Shown here: positions 15,503-24,417 of the stretch, one piece after another
Layout of the letters: every line of letters starts with the position of its first letter
How positions within the stretch are numbered: the stretch's first letter is position 1
DNA from: an uncultured Flavonifractor sp.
GTDB taxonomy: Bacteria > Bacillota > Clostridia > Oscillospirales > Oscillospiraceae
Assembly: GCA_947346365.1 (NCBI GenBank)
Contig: CANAAV010000024.1
Span: 1 to 36,085, forward strand
Direction of reading: 5' to 3'
DNA length: 36,085 bases
Notes under the pieces: generated by a model
The model's input: only the letters and a program-made list of their open reading frames with translations
The model's database searches: none
Told to the model about the DNA's origin: nothing
Position numbers and translations under genes: made by a program

Positions 15503-15546
15503 TTGACAAATGGCATATGCCGGATTATCATAAGCGACAAGTTGTC
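15503..15546 (+). promoter_or_regulatory. Promoter and candidate operators of the TetR-efflux operon
   Basis: TTGACA (15503-15508), 17 bases, TATCAT (15526-15531): a strong sigma-A promoter. The palindrome GGCATATGCC (15512-15521) occupies the spacer, and a second palindrome GACAAGTTGTC (15536-15546) covers the expected transcription start. Either could be the binding site of the TetR regulator encoded immediately downstream (inference). Confidence 0.6.
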
Positions 15547-15570
15547 ATATCGGCGGGAGGAGGGATGGCC

Positions 15571-16191
15571 ATGCCCAGCAGCACGTTTTTCAATCTCCAG
15601 CCGGAGAAGCGGGAACGGCTTCTGGCGGCGGCACGGGAGGAATTTGCCCGCGCGTCCTTTGACCAGGTGTCTATTAACCGGATGATCCGGCGGGCTGGCA
15701 TACCAAGGGGCAGCTTTTACATGTATTTTACCGGTAAGGAGGAGCTGTTTTCCTATCTGATGGAGGAGTACCGCCGCCAGGCGGAGGAACAGCTCGGCCG
15801 TTTCCTGGAGGAGCGGTCGGGAGAACTGTTTGAGGCCTTTTTAGATCTGTTCGACTATGTTCACCGGCGCCGGGATACGGGGCCCTGCCGGGAAATGCTG
15901 GATATTCTCCGCCAGAACCCCCAGATGCGGGCCGATATGTTCCTGCTGCGTGACCCGTGCCTGCACCGGATGGACGCTCTGAGGGCGCGGATCAACACCG
16001 CGGGACTGGACCTGCGGGAAGAAGGGGACTTGGACAATATTCTCTACCTGCTGATAATGGTCACCGCGCAGGCGGCTGCTGCCGCCGGGGCCCCCGGCGC
16101 AGGCGGGAGCGTGCGCTCCCGCCTGATCCAGATTTACGATATCCTCCGGCGGGGCGCAGAAAATGCGCACGTTCCCGATGCCCATCATTAG
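15571..16191 (+). CDS. TetR/AcrR family transcriptional regulator
   Basis: A 206-residue repressor-type protein. The N-terminal helix-turn-helix is FDQVSINRMIRRAGIPRGSFYMYFTGKEELFSYLM (about 25-60), an excellent TetR match. The C-terminal ligand domain is unique as usual. ATG 15571 was chosen because it lies seven bases after GGAGGAGG; another ATG two codons upstream is too close to that site. The gene is followed after 23 bases by the efflux adaptor gene, so it probably controls its own operon and responds to an effluxed compound. The C-terminal ~30 residues are Ala/Gly-rich. Confidence 0.9.
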   Translation: MPSSTFFNLQPEKRERLLAAAREEFARASFDQVSINRMIRRAGIPRGSFYMYFTGKEELFSYLMEEYRRQAEEQLGRFLEERSGELFEAFLDLFDYVHRRRDTGPCREMLDILRQNPQMRADMFLLRDPCLHRMDALRARINTAGLDLREEGDLDNILYLLIMVTAQAAAAAGAPGAGGSVRSRLIQIYDILRRGAENAHVPDAHH

Positions 16192-16214
16192 ACAAGTAAA
16201 AGGAGACATTAGCT

Positions 16215-17867
16215 ATGGAAACGACTCAAGTGAAGCCGGAGGCCGGCGTACCGGCCCCGGCGGCCGCTGTACAGTTTAAGCCCCCCAAGAAAAAGCGTAA
16301 GTGGGTTAAGCGGCTTGTGATTCTGGCGGTGATCGCAGGGGTGGCCGCGCTGCTGCTCAACCGGTGCATGAGCGCGGGCACCCAGCTGGCCACCGGGCTC
16401 TACCTCACGGAAACCGCTACGGTGCGGGATATGACGGTTTCGGTTTCCGGCACGGGGCCCATCGAGCCTATCCATTCCTACCGGGCTACCACGCTGGTCA
16501 GCGGCGAGGTGCTGGAGGCCCCCTTTGAGGAGGGGCAGACCGTGAACAAGGGGGATCTGCTCTTCCGCATCGACGCCAAGGATGTGGAGAACAACATCCA
16601 GCAGCTCCAGCTGAGCCTGCGCTCTGCGCAGCTGAATCTGGACGATCTGCTCAAGCGCCAGAGCGACGGGCGGAAGGACCTGGAGATTCAATCCAACGCC
16701 GGCGGGGTGATCACCACCCTTTACGTGGAGCAGGGCGACACCATCGCGGCCGGGACCGCCGTGGCCGACGTGCTGGACCGGGAGCATATGAAGCTCACCG
16801 TGCCCTTCCAGTCGGCCGACGCGGCGGGATTTTTTGAGGGACAGAGCGCTGTGATCACTGTGGACGGAACGCTGGATACCCTCGGCGGTACTGTGGATTC
16901 CATCGCCGCTACCGATCAGGTGGGCCCCGGCGGGGCGCTGGTGCGGCAGGTGACGCTGCTGGTGGATAACCCCGGCGCCCTGTCGGAGAACAGCCGGGGC
17001 ACCGCGTCTATCGGAGGGATTGCCTGCGCGTCGGGCAATACCTTTACATACGCCGCCTCCAAGCAGATCATCGCAAAGGCCTCCGGCGAGCTGGAGAGCC
17101 TGAGTGTAAAAGAGGGAGACCGGGTGTACGATGGGCAGGTGATCGGCCGGATAGAGGAGGCGGACATGGACGCCCAGATTAAAGGGGCGCGCATTCAGGT
17201 GGAAAACGCCCAGCTCTCCCTGCAAAACGCCATGGACCGGCTGGAGGATTATACCATCACCTCCACGATCAGCGGTACGGTGATCGAAAAAAATGTGGAG
17301 GCGGGAGACAATGTAGGCGGCACCGCCAACGCCAACAGCGCTTCCGCCTATATGGCGGTGATTTACGACCTGTCCGCGCTGACCTTTGACGTGCGCATCG
17401 ACGAGCTGGACATCAATAAAATCCGGGTGGGACAGAAGGTGGAGATTACCGCCGACGCCCTGGATGGCGAGCGCTTCACCGGCACTGTGGACAAGGTGAA
17501 CATCAACGGAACCACCGCCGGGGGAGTGACGACCTATCAGGTGACCGTCCTGGTGGACGGCGTTCCGGAGGCCCTCAAGCCCGGCATGAATATCTCCGCT
17601 GAGATTCTGGTAGAGCATGTGGGCCAGGTGCTCACAGTGCCGGTGGACGCGGTAAAGCGGGGCAACGAGGTTTTGGTGGCGCTCCCCGGCTGCCTGGACG
17701 AGAACGGCAATGTAGCGGATTTGACGGCCGTTGAGACCAGACAGGTCACTTTGGGCCGCAACGACGAAAACTATATCGAAGTGGTGGACGGTCTGAAAGA
17801 GGGAGAAGTCATCCTGATTGAAAACCAGGCGTCCAATATGATGGCCATGATGATGGGGATGGGGTGA
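16215..17867 (+). CDS. MacA/HlyD-like efflux adaptor
   Basis: A 550-residue adaptor of the MacA-MacB type tripartite-like export system adapted to a Gram-positive cell. A basic N-terminus with one membrane helix (about 30-50, VKRLVILAVIAGVAALLL) anchors it. Two lipoyl/barrel-sandwich half motifs are visible: SGEVLEAPFEEGQTVNKGDLLFRID near 97 and SGELESLSVKEGDRVYDGQVIGRI near 292. Each is followed by a helical stretch (QLQLSLRSAQLNLDDLL; ARIQVENAQLSLQNAMDRL). Beta-barrel segments follow, and the tail NMMAMMMGMG is methionine-rich. The duplicated core makes it longer than MacA (~370). ATG 16215 is preceded by AAAAGGAGA. Confidence 0.88.
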   Translation: METTQVKPEAGVPAPAAAVQFKPPKKKRKWVKRLVILAVIAGVAALLLNRCMSAGTQLATGLYLTETATVRDMTVSVSGTGPIEPIHSYRATTLVSGEVLEAPFEEGQTVNKGDLLFRIDAKDVENNIQQLQLSLRSAQLNLDDLLKRQSDGRKDLEIQSNAGGVITTLYVEQGDTIAAGTAVADVLDREHMKLTVPFQSADAAGFFEGQSAVITVDGTLDTLGGTVDSIAATDQVGPGGALVRQVTLLVDNPGALSENSRGTASIGGIACASGNTFTYAASKQIIAKASGELESLSVKEGDRVYDGQVIGRIEEADMDAQIKGARIQVENAQLSLQNAMDRLEDYTITSTISGTVIEKNVEAGDNVGGTANANSASAYMAVIYDLSALTFDVRIDELDINKIRVGQKVEITADALDGERFTGTVDKVNINGTTAGGVTTYQVTVLVDGVPEALKPGMNISAEILVEHVGQVLTVPVDAVKRGNEVLVALPGCLDENGNVADLTAVETRQVTLGRNDENYIEVVDGLKEGEVILIENQASNMMAMMMGMG

Positions 17868-17873
17868 TAGGCC

Positions 17874-18617
17874 GTGGAGCACCTCATTGAATTAAAAGAC
17901 GTCTACAAAATTTATCACATGGGGGACACCGCGGTCCACGCCCTGGATGGGGTGAATATCACCGTGGACCGGGGAGAGTTTGTGGCGATTGTGGGTCAGT
18001 CCGGTTCCGGCAAATCCACGGCCATGAACATCATCGGCTGTCTGGACGTGCCCACCAGCGGTAGCTACCATCTGGGAGGGGTGGACGTATCCACCATGGA
18101 CGACGACCAGCAGGCGGAGATTCGCAACAAAATGCTCGGTTTTATTTTCCAGCAGTACAATCTGATCCCCAAGCTCAACGTGTTGGAGAACGTGGAGCTG
18201 CCCCTGCTCTACGCGGGAGTTCCCTCCGGAGAGCGGCGGCAGAGGGCCCTGTCCGCCCTGGAGCGGGTGGGGCTGCAGGGCAAGCACAAAAACCTGCCCT
18301 CTCAGCTCTCCGGCGGGCAGCAGCAGCGCGTTTCCATTGCCCGGGCCTTGGCGGGCAGCCCGTCGGTGATTCTGGCGGATGAGCCCACCGGCGCGCTGGA
18401 CTCCCGCACCGGGCGGGAGGTGCTCGCCTTTCTCCAAAAGCTCAACGCCGAGGGAGATACGGTAGTGCTTATCACCCACGACAATTCCATTGCCGTGAAG
18501 GCAAAGCGGATTGTCCGGCTCCAGGACGGCCGGGTCATCTACGATGGGGACGCCCACGATCCCCAGGCCCTGGTGCAGCCCGGCGAGGAGGAGACGCAGG
18601 AGGTGGGACAGCTATGA
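17874..18617 (+). CDS. ABC transporter ATPase, MacB/LolD type
   Basis: A 247-residue ATPase that powers the MacB-like permease. Walker A is VGQSGSGKST (about 39-48), Q-loop LGFIFQQYNLIP, signature LSGGQQQRVSIARA, Walker B VILADEPTGALDS and H-loop LITHD. The family substrate range includes macrolides, peptides and lipoproteins, so the cargo cannot be named. The start is GTG 17874, seven bases after the adaptor stop. The stop overlaps the permease start by four bases (ATGA), giving translational coupling. Confidence 0.93.
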   Translation: MEHLIELKDVYKIYHMGDTAVHALDGVNITVDRGEFVAIVGQSGSGKSTAMNIIGCLDVPTSGSYHLGGVDVSTMDDDQQAEIRNKMLGFIFQQYNLIPKLNVLENVELPLLYAGVPSGERRQRALSALERVGLQGKHKNLPSQLSGGQQQRVSIARALAGSPSVILADEPTGALDSRTGREVLAFLQKLNAEGDTVVLITHDNSIAVKAKRIVRLQDGRVIYDGDAHDPQALVQPGEEETQEVGQL

Positions 18618-19846
18618 ATTTCAGCCAATCCTTCCGTCTGGCCGTCAAGAGCCTGATGACCAGCAAGATGCGGGCGCTGCTGACGATGCTGGGCATTATT
18701 ATCGGCGTAGCGGCGGTGATTGTCATCACAAGCCTGGGCAACGGGATGCAGAAGATGATGAACGACCAGTTTGACCAGCTGGGCGCCAATTTGATTCAAG
18801 TGCAAATCTGGGGCCGGGGAGAGGGCTCCCGCACCATTGAGCCGGAAGATATGTACGCCCTGGCGGAAAAATATCCCCAGTATATCTCCGGTGTGAGCCC
18901 TTATGTGAATATGTACCAGACCCCCACCATCCGCAAGGGGACCGACGAGTATAAGCGCACCAGCGTTTACGGCGTCAGCGAGGCCTTTTACGACGCCTCC
19001 CGCAACCAGACCATCACCGGCGAATCCCTCGTTCAGGGGCGCTTTCTCAGCTATGTGGATGTGGAGCGCTATCAAAACGTGTGCGTGATCGGGGATTATC
19101 TCAACCAGGAGCTGTTTCAGGGCGGCGGCCTGGGGAAGACGCTGACTATCGGCGGCACCCCCTATCAGGTGATTGGCCTGCTGGAACAAAAAGCGGACAG
19201 CACCGAGGGCAGCGGAGACGACGTAATCTTTCTCCCCTATGGCAACGCCCTGCGTTTGAACGCCTCCGCCACGGTGTCTCTTTACCTGTTCACCAGCACC
19301 AATAAGGACGCCTCCGCCGCGGCAAAGGGGGTTATTGAAAACCGCCTGTTTAAGACCTTCCAGTCCAGCGATTACTACATGGTCATGAGCTCTGCCGAGA
19401 TGATGGATGCCATGAATACCATGATGGATACCATGATGGTGGTCCTGGTTGCGATAGCGGCCATCTCCCTGCTGGTGGGCGGCATCGGTATTATGAATAT
19501 TATGCTGGTCTCCGTCACCGAGCGCACCCGGGAGATCGGCATCCGGAAGTCTCTGGGCGGCAAGCGCCGGGATATCCGCAGCCAGTTCATCATTGAGGCG
19601 GGAACCACCTCCGCCATCGGCGGCGTGCTGGGGATTGGTCTGGGCGTGCTCATGGCCCAGGCGGCGGGCGCCCTGGTGCGGGGGCTGATGTCCTCCAGCG
19701 GAGGCGGGGAGTTTAACGCCATACCCGGCGTGGACTCGGTTGCCATCGCCTTCGGCGTGTCTGTGGCAATCGGAATCGCCTTCGGCTATCTGCCCGCCAA
19801 CAAGGCCGCCAAGCTCAATCCGATCGACGCTCTGCGCTATGACTAG
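18614..19846 (+). CDS. MacB-like ABC permease (FtsX domain)
   Basis: A 410-residue permease with the MacB layout. One helix near the N-terminus (LLTMLGIIIGVAAVIVITSLGNG) is followed by a ~230-residue extracytoplasmic MacB_PCD domain. Three C-terminal helices form the FtsX domain (VVLVAIAAISLLVGGIGIMNIMLVSVTERTREIGIRKSLGGKRRDI...). The LxGGIGIMNIMLVSVTERTREIGIRK signature is diagnostic. With the ATPase and adaptor it should form an export pump controlled by the TetR gene. Its TAG stop lies inside the left inverted end of repeat copy A, so the repeat abuts, and may have reset, the 3' end of the gene. The C-terminus NPIDALRYD is family-like, so little or nothing has been lost. Confidence 0.93.
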   Translation: MNFSQSFRLAVKSLMTSKMRALLTMLGIIIGVAAVIVITSLGNGMQKMMNDQFDQLGANLIQVQIWGRGEGSRTIEPEDMYALAEKYPQYISGVSPYVNMYQTPTIRKGTDEYKRTSVYGVSEAFYDASRNQTITGESLVQGRFLSYVDVERYQNVCVIGDYLNQELFQGGGLGKTLTIGGTPYQVIGLLEQKADSTEGSGDDVIFLPYGNALRLNASATVSLYLFTSTNKDASAAAKGVIENRLFKTFQSSDYYMVMSSAEMMDAMNTMMDTMMVVLVAIAAISLLVGGIGIMNIMLVSVTERTREIGIRKSLGGKRRDIRSQFIIEAGTTSAIGGVLGIGLGVLMAQAAGALVRGLMSSSGGGEFNAIPGVDSVAIAFGVSVAIGIAFGYLPANKAAKLNPIDALRYD

Positions 19847-20005
19847 GCCTTGTTTGAAAATTGACGGAATACCCGATAGGGAGAGATTTTTTGCCGGGCA
19901 AGGCAAATTTTGCAGGCGGGCTGTCGCCCGGCAGGAAAATTTAACGCGGAGCGGCGGGAAAAGCTCCGCTGCTTGGGCGCCTTGACATTTTCAAATAGGG
20001 ACTAG
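19843..20005. repeat. MITE-like repeat, copy A
   Basis: The inverted ends are CTAG-G-CCTTGTTTGAAAATTG (19843-19863) and, reversed, CTAG-T-CCCTATTTGAAAATG (20005-19986). The interior holds a GGGAGAGATTTTTTGCC block and nested hairpins (GCCGGGC/GCCCGGC; GCGGAGC/GCTCCGC). The ends and the AGAGATTTTTT block match copies B and C near 27.8 and 28.4 kb. It encodes no protein. Confidence 0.7.
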
Positions 20006-20049
20006 CGGTCCTGTGGAAAGGACTTCCTCTTTTCCCAGGCCCTATCCTA

Positions 20050-20058
20050 TGGTATAAT
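20050..20058 (+). promoter_or_regulatory. Extended -10 promoter of the SLH gene
   Basis: TGGTATAAT (20050-20058) is a perfect extended -10 element; the -35 region is weak (TTTTCC). The predicted start near 20065 gives a 24-base leader with GGAG before ATG 20089. Confidence 0.55.
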
Positions 20059-20088
20059 CTCAGATACAGCCAATAAAAAGGAGCCGAC

Positions 20089-21966
20089 ATGACCATGAAA
20101 AAAAGAGTACTCTCCGGCCTGCTGGCCGCGGCGCTTGCGCTGAGTCTGGCGCCCGCCGCCCTGGCGGCCGCTCCCAGCCAGGAGGACGCCGCTCAGGCCC
20201 TGGCCGCCCTGGACATTATGGTGGGAGACCAGGATGGAAACCTGAATCTGGGCGCCGCCGTTACACGGGCGGAATTTACAAAAATGGCGGTAGCCGCCTC
20301 TGCTATGCGGGAGTCGGTGGGGGATACGGTGTCCGTTAAGCCCTACCCGGATGTGCCCCAGACCAGCTGGGCCGCCCCTTGGGTGAAGGCGGCGGTGGAC
20401 CTGGGGCTGGTGCAGGGCGACCTGCGGGGGAACTTCAACCCGGGCCGCTCCATTACGCTGGCCGAGGGTGTGACCATTGTGCTGCGCCTGCTGGGCTATG
20501 AGGACGGCGAATTTACCGGCGTATGGCCCTCCGGGCAGATGGCCCAGTACCGGGCTTTGAATCTGGATCAGGGCGTCACCTGCGCTGCCAATGAACCCAT
20601 GAAGCGTCAGGACGCGCTGTACCTTTTCTATAACCTGCTTCTTACCCGCAACAAGAGCGGGCAGTATCACCTGAATGCCCTGGAGCCCACGCTGAATCTG
20701 GTTAACGCCGATGGAGAGCTGGATCAGGTGGCCTTGATTAACTCTGCTATGGAAGGACCGGTAATTGCCTCCGGCGCCTGGCAGAGCCAGGTGCCCTTTG
20801 AATTGTCCTCCGCTGTAGTGTACCGGGGGGGCAGCCTGAGCAGTTTGGGTGCAATCCGGGACCAGGATGTGGTGTATTGGTCCAAATCCATGCGCACAAT
20901 CTGGGTTTACAGCCGTAAGGTTACGGGTATTTATGAGCAGGCTTCGCCCTCCGCCGCGTCCCCCTCCGCTGTGGTGGTGGCGGGCAAGAGCTATCAGATT
21001 GAGACACCCTCCGCGGCGTTCGCCCTGTCCGACCTGGGAAATTACCGGGTGGGCGACAGCGTGACCCTCCTGCTGGGCCGCAGCGATGCAGTGGCCGCCG
21101 TGTCCCAGCCGGGTACGGAGGAAAATCTTCTCTACGGTGTAGTGGCGAAGGTGGCCGAGCGCCCCTATGACGACGGCGCCGGCGGCAGCTATAACGCCCA
21201 GACAGTGACGGTTTTTGCTACCGACGGCAACGTCTATGACTACCTCTTTGACGGGAAGTATCTGGATACGGGCGACGTGGTGCGGGTAGAGACCACCGGC
21301 AGCGGCGTGAAGCTGCATACGCTGAATTACGCCAAAATCAGCGGGCGGGTGGACAACACCGGCACGAAACTGGGCTCCTACCCCTTGGCGGATGATATTG
21401 AGATTATTGACTACTACAAGGACTGCACCCCGATACGGGTCTACCCCAGCCGTTTGGCAGGGGTAAATCTGACCAAGGAGATGATCCGCTTCTGCGCCTT
21501 CAACGCGGAAGGGGAGATTACCCACATGATCCTCAACGATGTGACCGGAGACCTGCACCAGTACGGCCTGCTGCGAAATGTCAGCGAGCTCTCCCTGCCA
21601 GGGGTCATCTCCGCCACCTATATGTATGACGTGGGCGGGCAGACCATGGCGTTCACCTCGGATGACACCATATATAATCTGGAATTTGGGCCCTGCCAGG
21701 TTAAGATGGAGGGCCCCCAAACGGTGGAGCGGCTGTACAACTTGACCGAGGTAAAAGTGCAGAGCATTTTGGACGGCAAGGTGATTGGTCCCCAGGAGCG
21801 CAAATATACCATCTCCGACCATGTGGCGGTGTACGTCCAGAATGAAAATTTAGACTATACCCTCACAACGCTGGCCCGAGTGCAGGAGGGCGAGTATGTC
21901 TTCACCGCTTGGTGTGATAAGCCGGAGAGCGAGGGAGGGCGCATTCGCGTGATTATTGCCCGGTAG
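20089..21966 (+). CDS. SLH-domain surface protein
   Basis: A 625-residue secreted protein. A signal peptide of about 27 residues (MTMKKRVLSGLLAAALALSL ... ALAAAPS) precedes three SLH-type repeats at about 33-80, 83-140 and 145-185 (TRAEFTKMAVAAS; SWAAPWVKAAVDLGLVQGD; RQDALYLFYNLL). These bind it to the wall polymer. The remaining ~430 residues are beta-rich with YRVGDSVTLLLGRSDAVAAV and VYDYLFDGKYLDTGDVVRVE stretches; I recognise no enzyme motif. Flanked by repeat copy A upstream and recG downstream, it appears to be a single-gene unit. It shares only the SLH repeats with the other SLH protein at 4495-6606. A second ATG (20095) is the alternative start. Confidence 0.85.
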   Translation: MTMKKRVLSGLLAAALALSLAPAALAAAPSQEDAAQALAALDIMVGDQDGNLNLGAAVTRAEFTKMAVAASAMRESVGDTVSVKPYPDVPQTSWAAPWVKAAVDLGLVQGDLRGNFNPGRSITLAEGVTIVLRLLGYEDGEFTGVWPSGQMAQYRALNLDQGVTCAANEPMKRQDALYLFYNLLLTRNKSGQYHLNALEPTLNLVNADGELDQVALINSAMEGPVIASGAWQSQVPFELSSAVVYRGGSLSSLGAIRDQDVVYWSKSMRTIWVYSRKVTGIYEQASPSAASPSAVVVAGKSYQIETPSAAFALSDLGNYRVGDSVTLLLGRSDAVAAVSQPGTEENLLYGVVAKVAERPYDDGAGGSYNAQTVTVFATDGNVYDYLFDGKYLDTGDVVRVETTGSGVKLHTLNYAKISGRVDNTGTKLGSYPLADDIEIIDYYKDCTPIRVYPSRLAGVNLTKEMIRFCAFNAEGEITHMILNDVTGDLHQYGLLRNVSELSLPGVISATYMYDVGGQTMAFTSDDTIYNLEFGPCQVKMEGPQTVERLYNLTEVKVQSILDGKVIGPQERKYTISDHVAVYVQNENLDYTLTTLARVQEGEYVFTAWCDKPESEGGRIRVIIAR

Positions 21967-22076
21967 ATGGGGAATCTTTTCTACCCGATAAGCAAAAACT
22001 TGCCGCTCAAGGCTGCCCACTTGCTCAACCCGGAAAATGGCGGTAAACTGAAAAAGAAGAAAAGGGGGGGAGTGTT

Positions 22077-24194
22077 GTGGCGCTGGGAGTGGGCACCAGT
22101 TTGCGAGAGCTGCCGGGCGTAGGTCCGGCCCGCGGGAGGGGACTGGAAAAGCTGGGGCTGCGGAGCGTGGGAGACCTGCTGCGTTGCGCGCCAAGGGCCT
22201 ACGAGGACCGCCGGCGCAGCTATACGTTCCGGGACGCGCCGGAGGGCGTCCCCGTCTGCGTGGCGGCTATGGTGGCGGAGCCTGCACGTTATTCCTATGT
22301 GCGCAAGGGGATGGAACTGGTCAAGGTCCGGCTGGTGGATGAGACGGCGGCGGCGACGGCCACCTTTTTCAATCAAAACTATACCAAAGATGTGCTGCGC
22401 GTGGGTGAACGCTATATTTTTTACGGAAAGGTGGAGCGGGCGGGCCGCCGCCGCCGCCTGACCAATCCGGCCTTCGAGCGGGAGGATAAAAAGCGTTTTA
22501 CCGGGCGGATTATGCCCGTATATGCCCTGACTCGGGGAATTTCCAACAACCTGGTGGCAGGGCTGGCCCTGCGGTGCGTTGAGGAGTGCGCCGGGCAGGT
22601 GGAGGAGGTTCTGCCCGCCGCTCTGCGGCGGGAGTACCAGCTGCCCACCGCAGAATTTGCCTGCCGGAATATACACTTTCCGGCAGACGAGCAGGCCCTG
22701 GACGTTGCCCGGCGGCGGGCGGTTTTTGAAGAGCTGTTCTGCCTGTCCTGCGGGCTGTCGATGCTGCGCAGACAGCGGGAGCGGCAGGCGGGACCGGTGT
22801 TTTCCACCGTACCGATGGAGGAATTTTTGGCGCTGCTGCCCTTTTCACTGACTGGCGCGCAGCGGCGGGCGCTGGAGGAGATCGCGGTGGATACCGCACT
22901 GGGTGGACGGATGAACCGCCTGGTGCAGGGGGACGTGGGCTCCGGCAAGACCATGGCCGCGGCCTACGGAGCCTGGCTGGCGGCGCGCAGCGGGTATCAG
23001 TGTGCCCTGATGGCCCCTACGGAGCTGTTGGCGGAGCAGCATTTCCGCACGCTGGAGCCCTTGCTGGCCCCGGCGGGGGTTCGGGCGGGGCTGTTGACCG
23101 GCTCGGTAAAGGGGGGACGGCGGAAGCAGATCTGCGACGCTTTAAGAACAGGCGGGCTGGACCTGGTAATCGGCACCCACGCCCTGCTCAGCGAGGGTGT
23201 GGAATTTGCGCGGCTGGGTCTGGCCGCGGCGGATGAGCAGCACCGCTTCGGCGTGGCCCAGCGGGCCGCCTTGGCGGCCAAGGCGGACGAGAGCCCCCAT
23301 GTGCTGGTGATGTCCGCCACGCCGATTCCCAGGACGCTGGCTCTGATGATCTATGGGGATTTAGACGTGAGTATAATTGACCAGCTCCCGCCGGGGCGCG
23401 CCCCGGTGGAGACCTATGTGGTGGGAGAGGACAAGCGTGCGCGGATGTATGCCTTTGTGCGCAAGATGGTGGAGCAGGGGCGGCAGGTGTACGTGGTCTG
23501 TCCCGCTGTGGCGGAACAGGAGGAGACGGGGCCTGCAGAGGGAATTTTACTGACTCCGGCGGCTGCGCCTGCGGGGACAGGGTGCAGCGGGGGGATAAAG
23601 GCTGCGCAGCCCTATGCGCAAAAGCTGCGGGAGGAGGTGTTCCCTGAACTGCGGGTGGGCCTGGTCCACGGGAGGATGAAGGGGAAGGAAAAGGATGCGG
23701 TGATGACGGCCTTCGCTGCTGGGGAGTTGGATATTTTGGTGTCTACCACGGTGATTGAGGTGGGGGTAGACGTGCCCAATGCGGCACTGATGGTGGTAGA
23801 GAACGCCGAGCGCTTTGGACTCAGCCAACTCCACCAGCTCCGGGGCCGGGTGGGCCGGGGGAAGCATCAGTCTTACTGCGTACTGATTACCGGAAGCCGC
23901 AGTCCGGAGAGCCGGGCCCGGCTGAAAACCCTGGCGGGGACCTGCGACGGCTTTCGCATTGCCGAGGAAGATTTAAAGCATCGGGGGCCCGGAGACTTTT
24001 TCGGCGAGCGGCAGCACGGGCTGCCGCAGCTGGCGATGGCGGATCTGGCGGAGGACATGCAGGTGCTGAAACAGGCCCAGCAGGCGGCCGCGGCTTTGCT
24101 GGAGGCCAACCCGGATCTCTCCGGCCCGGAGTACGATCCCCTGCTGGGGCGGGTGCGGGCGCTCTTTGCGGAGAATCCGGATATGTTCAACTAA
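22077..24194 (+). CDS. recG: ATP-dependent DNA helicase RecG
   Basis: RecG reverses stalled replication forks and branch-migrates Holliday junctions. The 705-residue protein has the N-terminal wedge/OB region (LRELPGVGPARGRGLEKLGL and EDRRRSYTFRDAPEG...). Helicase motif I is QGDVGSGKTMAA, motif II DEQHRFG, motif III MSATPIPRTLAL. The C-terminal helicase domain shows HGRMKGKEKDAVM, VSTTVIEVGVDVPNA and HQLRGRVGRG. An insertion of roughly 25 residues rich in Ala/Gly/Pro (GPAEGILLTPAAAPAGTG) sits between motifs IIIa and IV and accounts for the extra length. Start GTG 22077 follows a run of seven G; an in-frame ATG is not available nearby. No terminator is obvious before it. Confidence 0.96.
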   Translation: MALGVGTSLRELPGVGPARGRGLEKLGLRSVGDLLRCAPRAYEDRRRSYTFRDAPEGVPVCVAAMVAEPARYSYVRKGMELVKVRLVDETAAATATFFNQNYTKDVLRVGERYIFYGKVERAGRRRRLTNPAFEREDKKRFTGRIMPVYALTRGISNNLVAGLALRCVEECAGQVEEVLPAALRREYQLPTAEFACRNIHFPADEQALDVARRRAVFEELFCLSCGLSMLRRQRERQAGPVFSTVPMEEFLALLPFSLTGAQRRALEEIAVDTALGGRMNRLVQGDVGSGKTMAAAYGAWLAARSGYQCALMAPTELLAEQHFRTLEPLLAPAGVRAGLLTGSVKGGRRKQICDALRTGGLDLVIGTHALLSEGVEFARLGLAAADEQHRFGVAQRAALAAKADESPHVLVMSATPIPRTLALMIYGDLDVSIIDQLPPGRAPVETYVVGEDKRARMYAFVRKMVEQGRQVYVVCPAVAEQEETGPAEGILLTPAAAPAGTGCSGGIKAAQPYAQKLREEVFPELRVGLVHGRMKGKEKDAVMTAFAAGELDILVSTTVIEVGVDVPNAALMVVENAERFGLSQLHQLRGRVGRGKHQSYCVLITGSRSPESRARLKTLAGTCDGFRIAEEDLKHRGPGDFFGERQHGLPQLAMADLAEDMQVLKQAQQAAAALLEANPDLSGPEYDPLLGRVRALFAENPDMFN

Positions 24195-24228
24195 AATGGC
24201 GAAACGCCGTGCGGAAAGGGGTATGGCA

Positions 24229-24417
24229 ATGTATCAGTACGAATATGTCAACGTAATCGGCGAGGGGATGGCGGCGACCAAGTTCCGGGAGCACCGGGAG
24301 CTCATTGACCGCCGGGCCGAGGAGGGCTGGCGGTATGTGGGCTTTGTGCCCAGCCATATTTCCGGCGGAGAAATTGTCCAGATAGACTTGATTTTTGAAA
24401 AGGAAGTGGAGCGATGA
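24229..24417 (+). CDS. DUF4177-like small protein
   Basis: A 62-residue protein MYQYEYVNVIGEGMAATKF... with EHRELIDRRAEEGWRYVGFVP and a final IDLIFEKE strand, the pattern of DUF4177 (beta strand, helix with EEGWRLV, beta strands). Function unknown. I choose ATG 24229, seven bases after AGGGG; upstream ATGs at 24223 and further back are too close to, or precede, that site. It lies 35 bases after recG and overlaps the next gene by four bases. Confidence 0.75.
   Translation: MYQYEYVNVIGEGMAATKFREHRELIDRRAEEGWRYVGFVPSHISGGEIVQIDLIFEKEVER

Noticed and set aside
15428-15685. Frame preceded by AGGGGAGGTG upstream of the TetR gene
   Set aside because: The GTG lies inside the purine-rich block itself, the frame crosses the TetR promoter and overlaps the TetR gene in another frame.
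16209-17882. 557-codon antisense frame opposite the efflux adaptor
   Set aside because: Composition is that of a shadow frame (His/Val/Gly-rich), there is no ribosome site, and the sense frame is a clear MacA-like protein.
19842-20005. ACTAG on both sides of repeat copy A as a target-site duplication
   Set aside because: CTAG is palindromic and also occurs at the right end of copy B at the same distance, so it is better read as part of the inverted end.
20047-21822. 591-codon antisense frame opposite the SLH protein
   Set aside because: No motifs; the sense strand has signal peptide, SLH repeats and a promoter.
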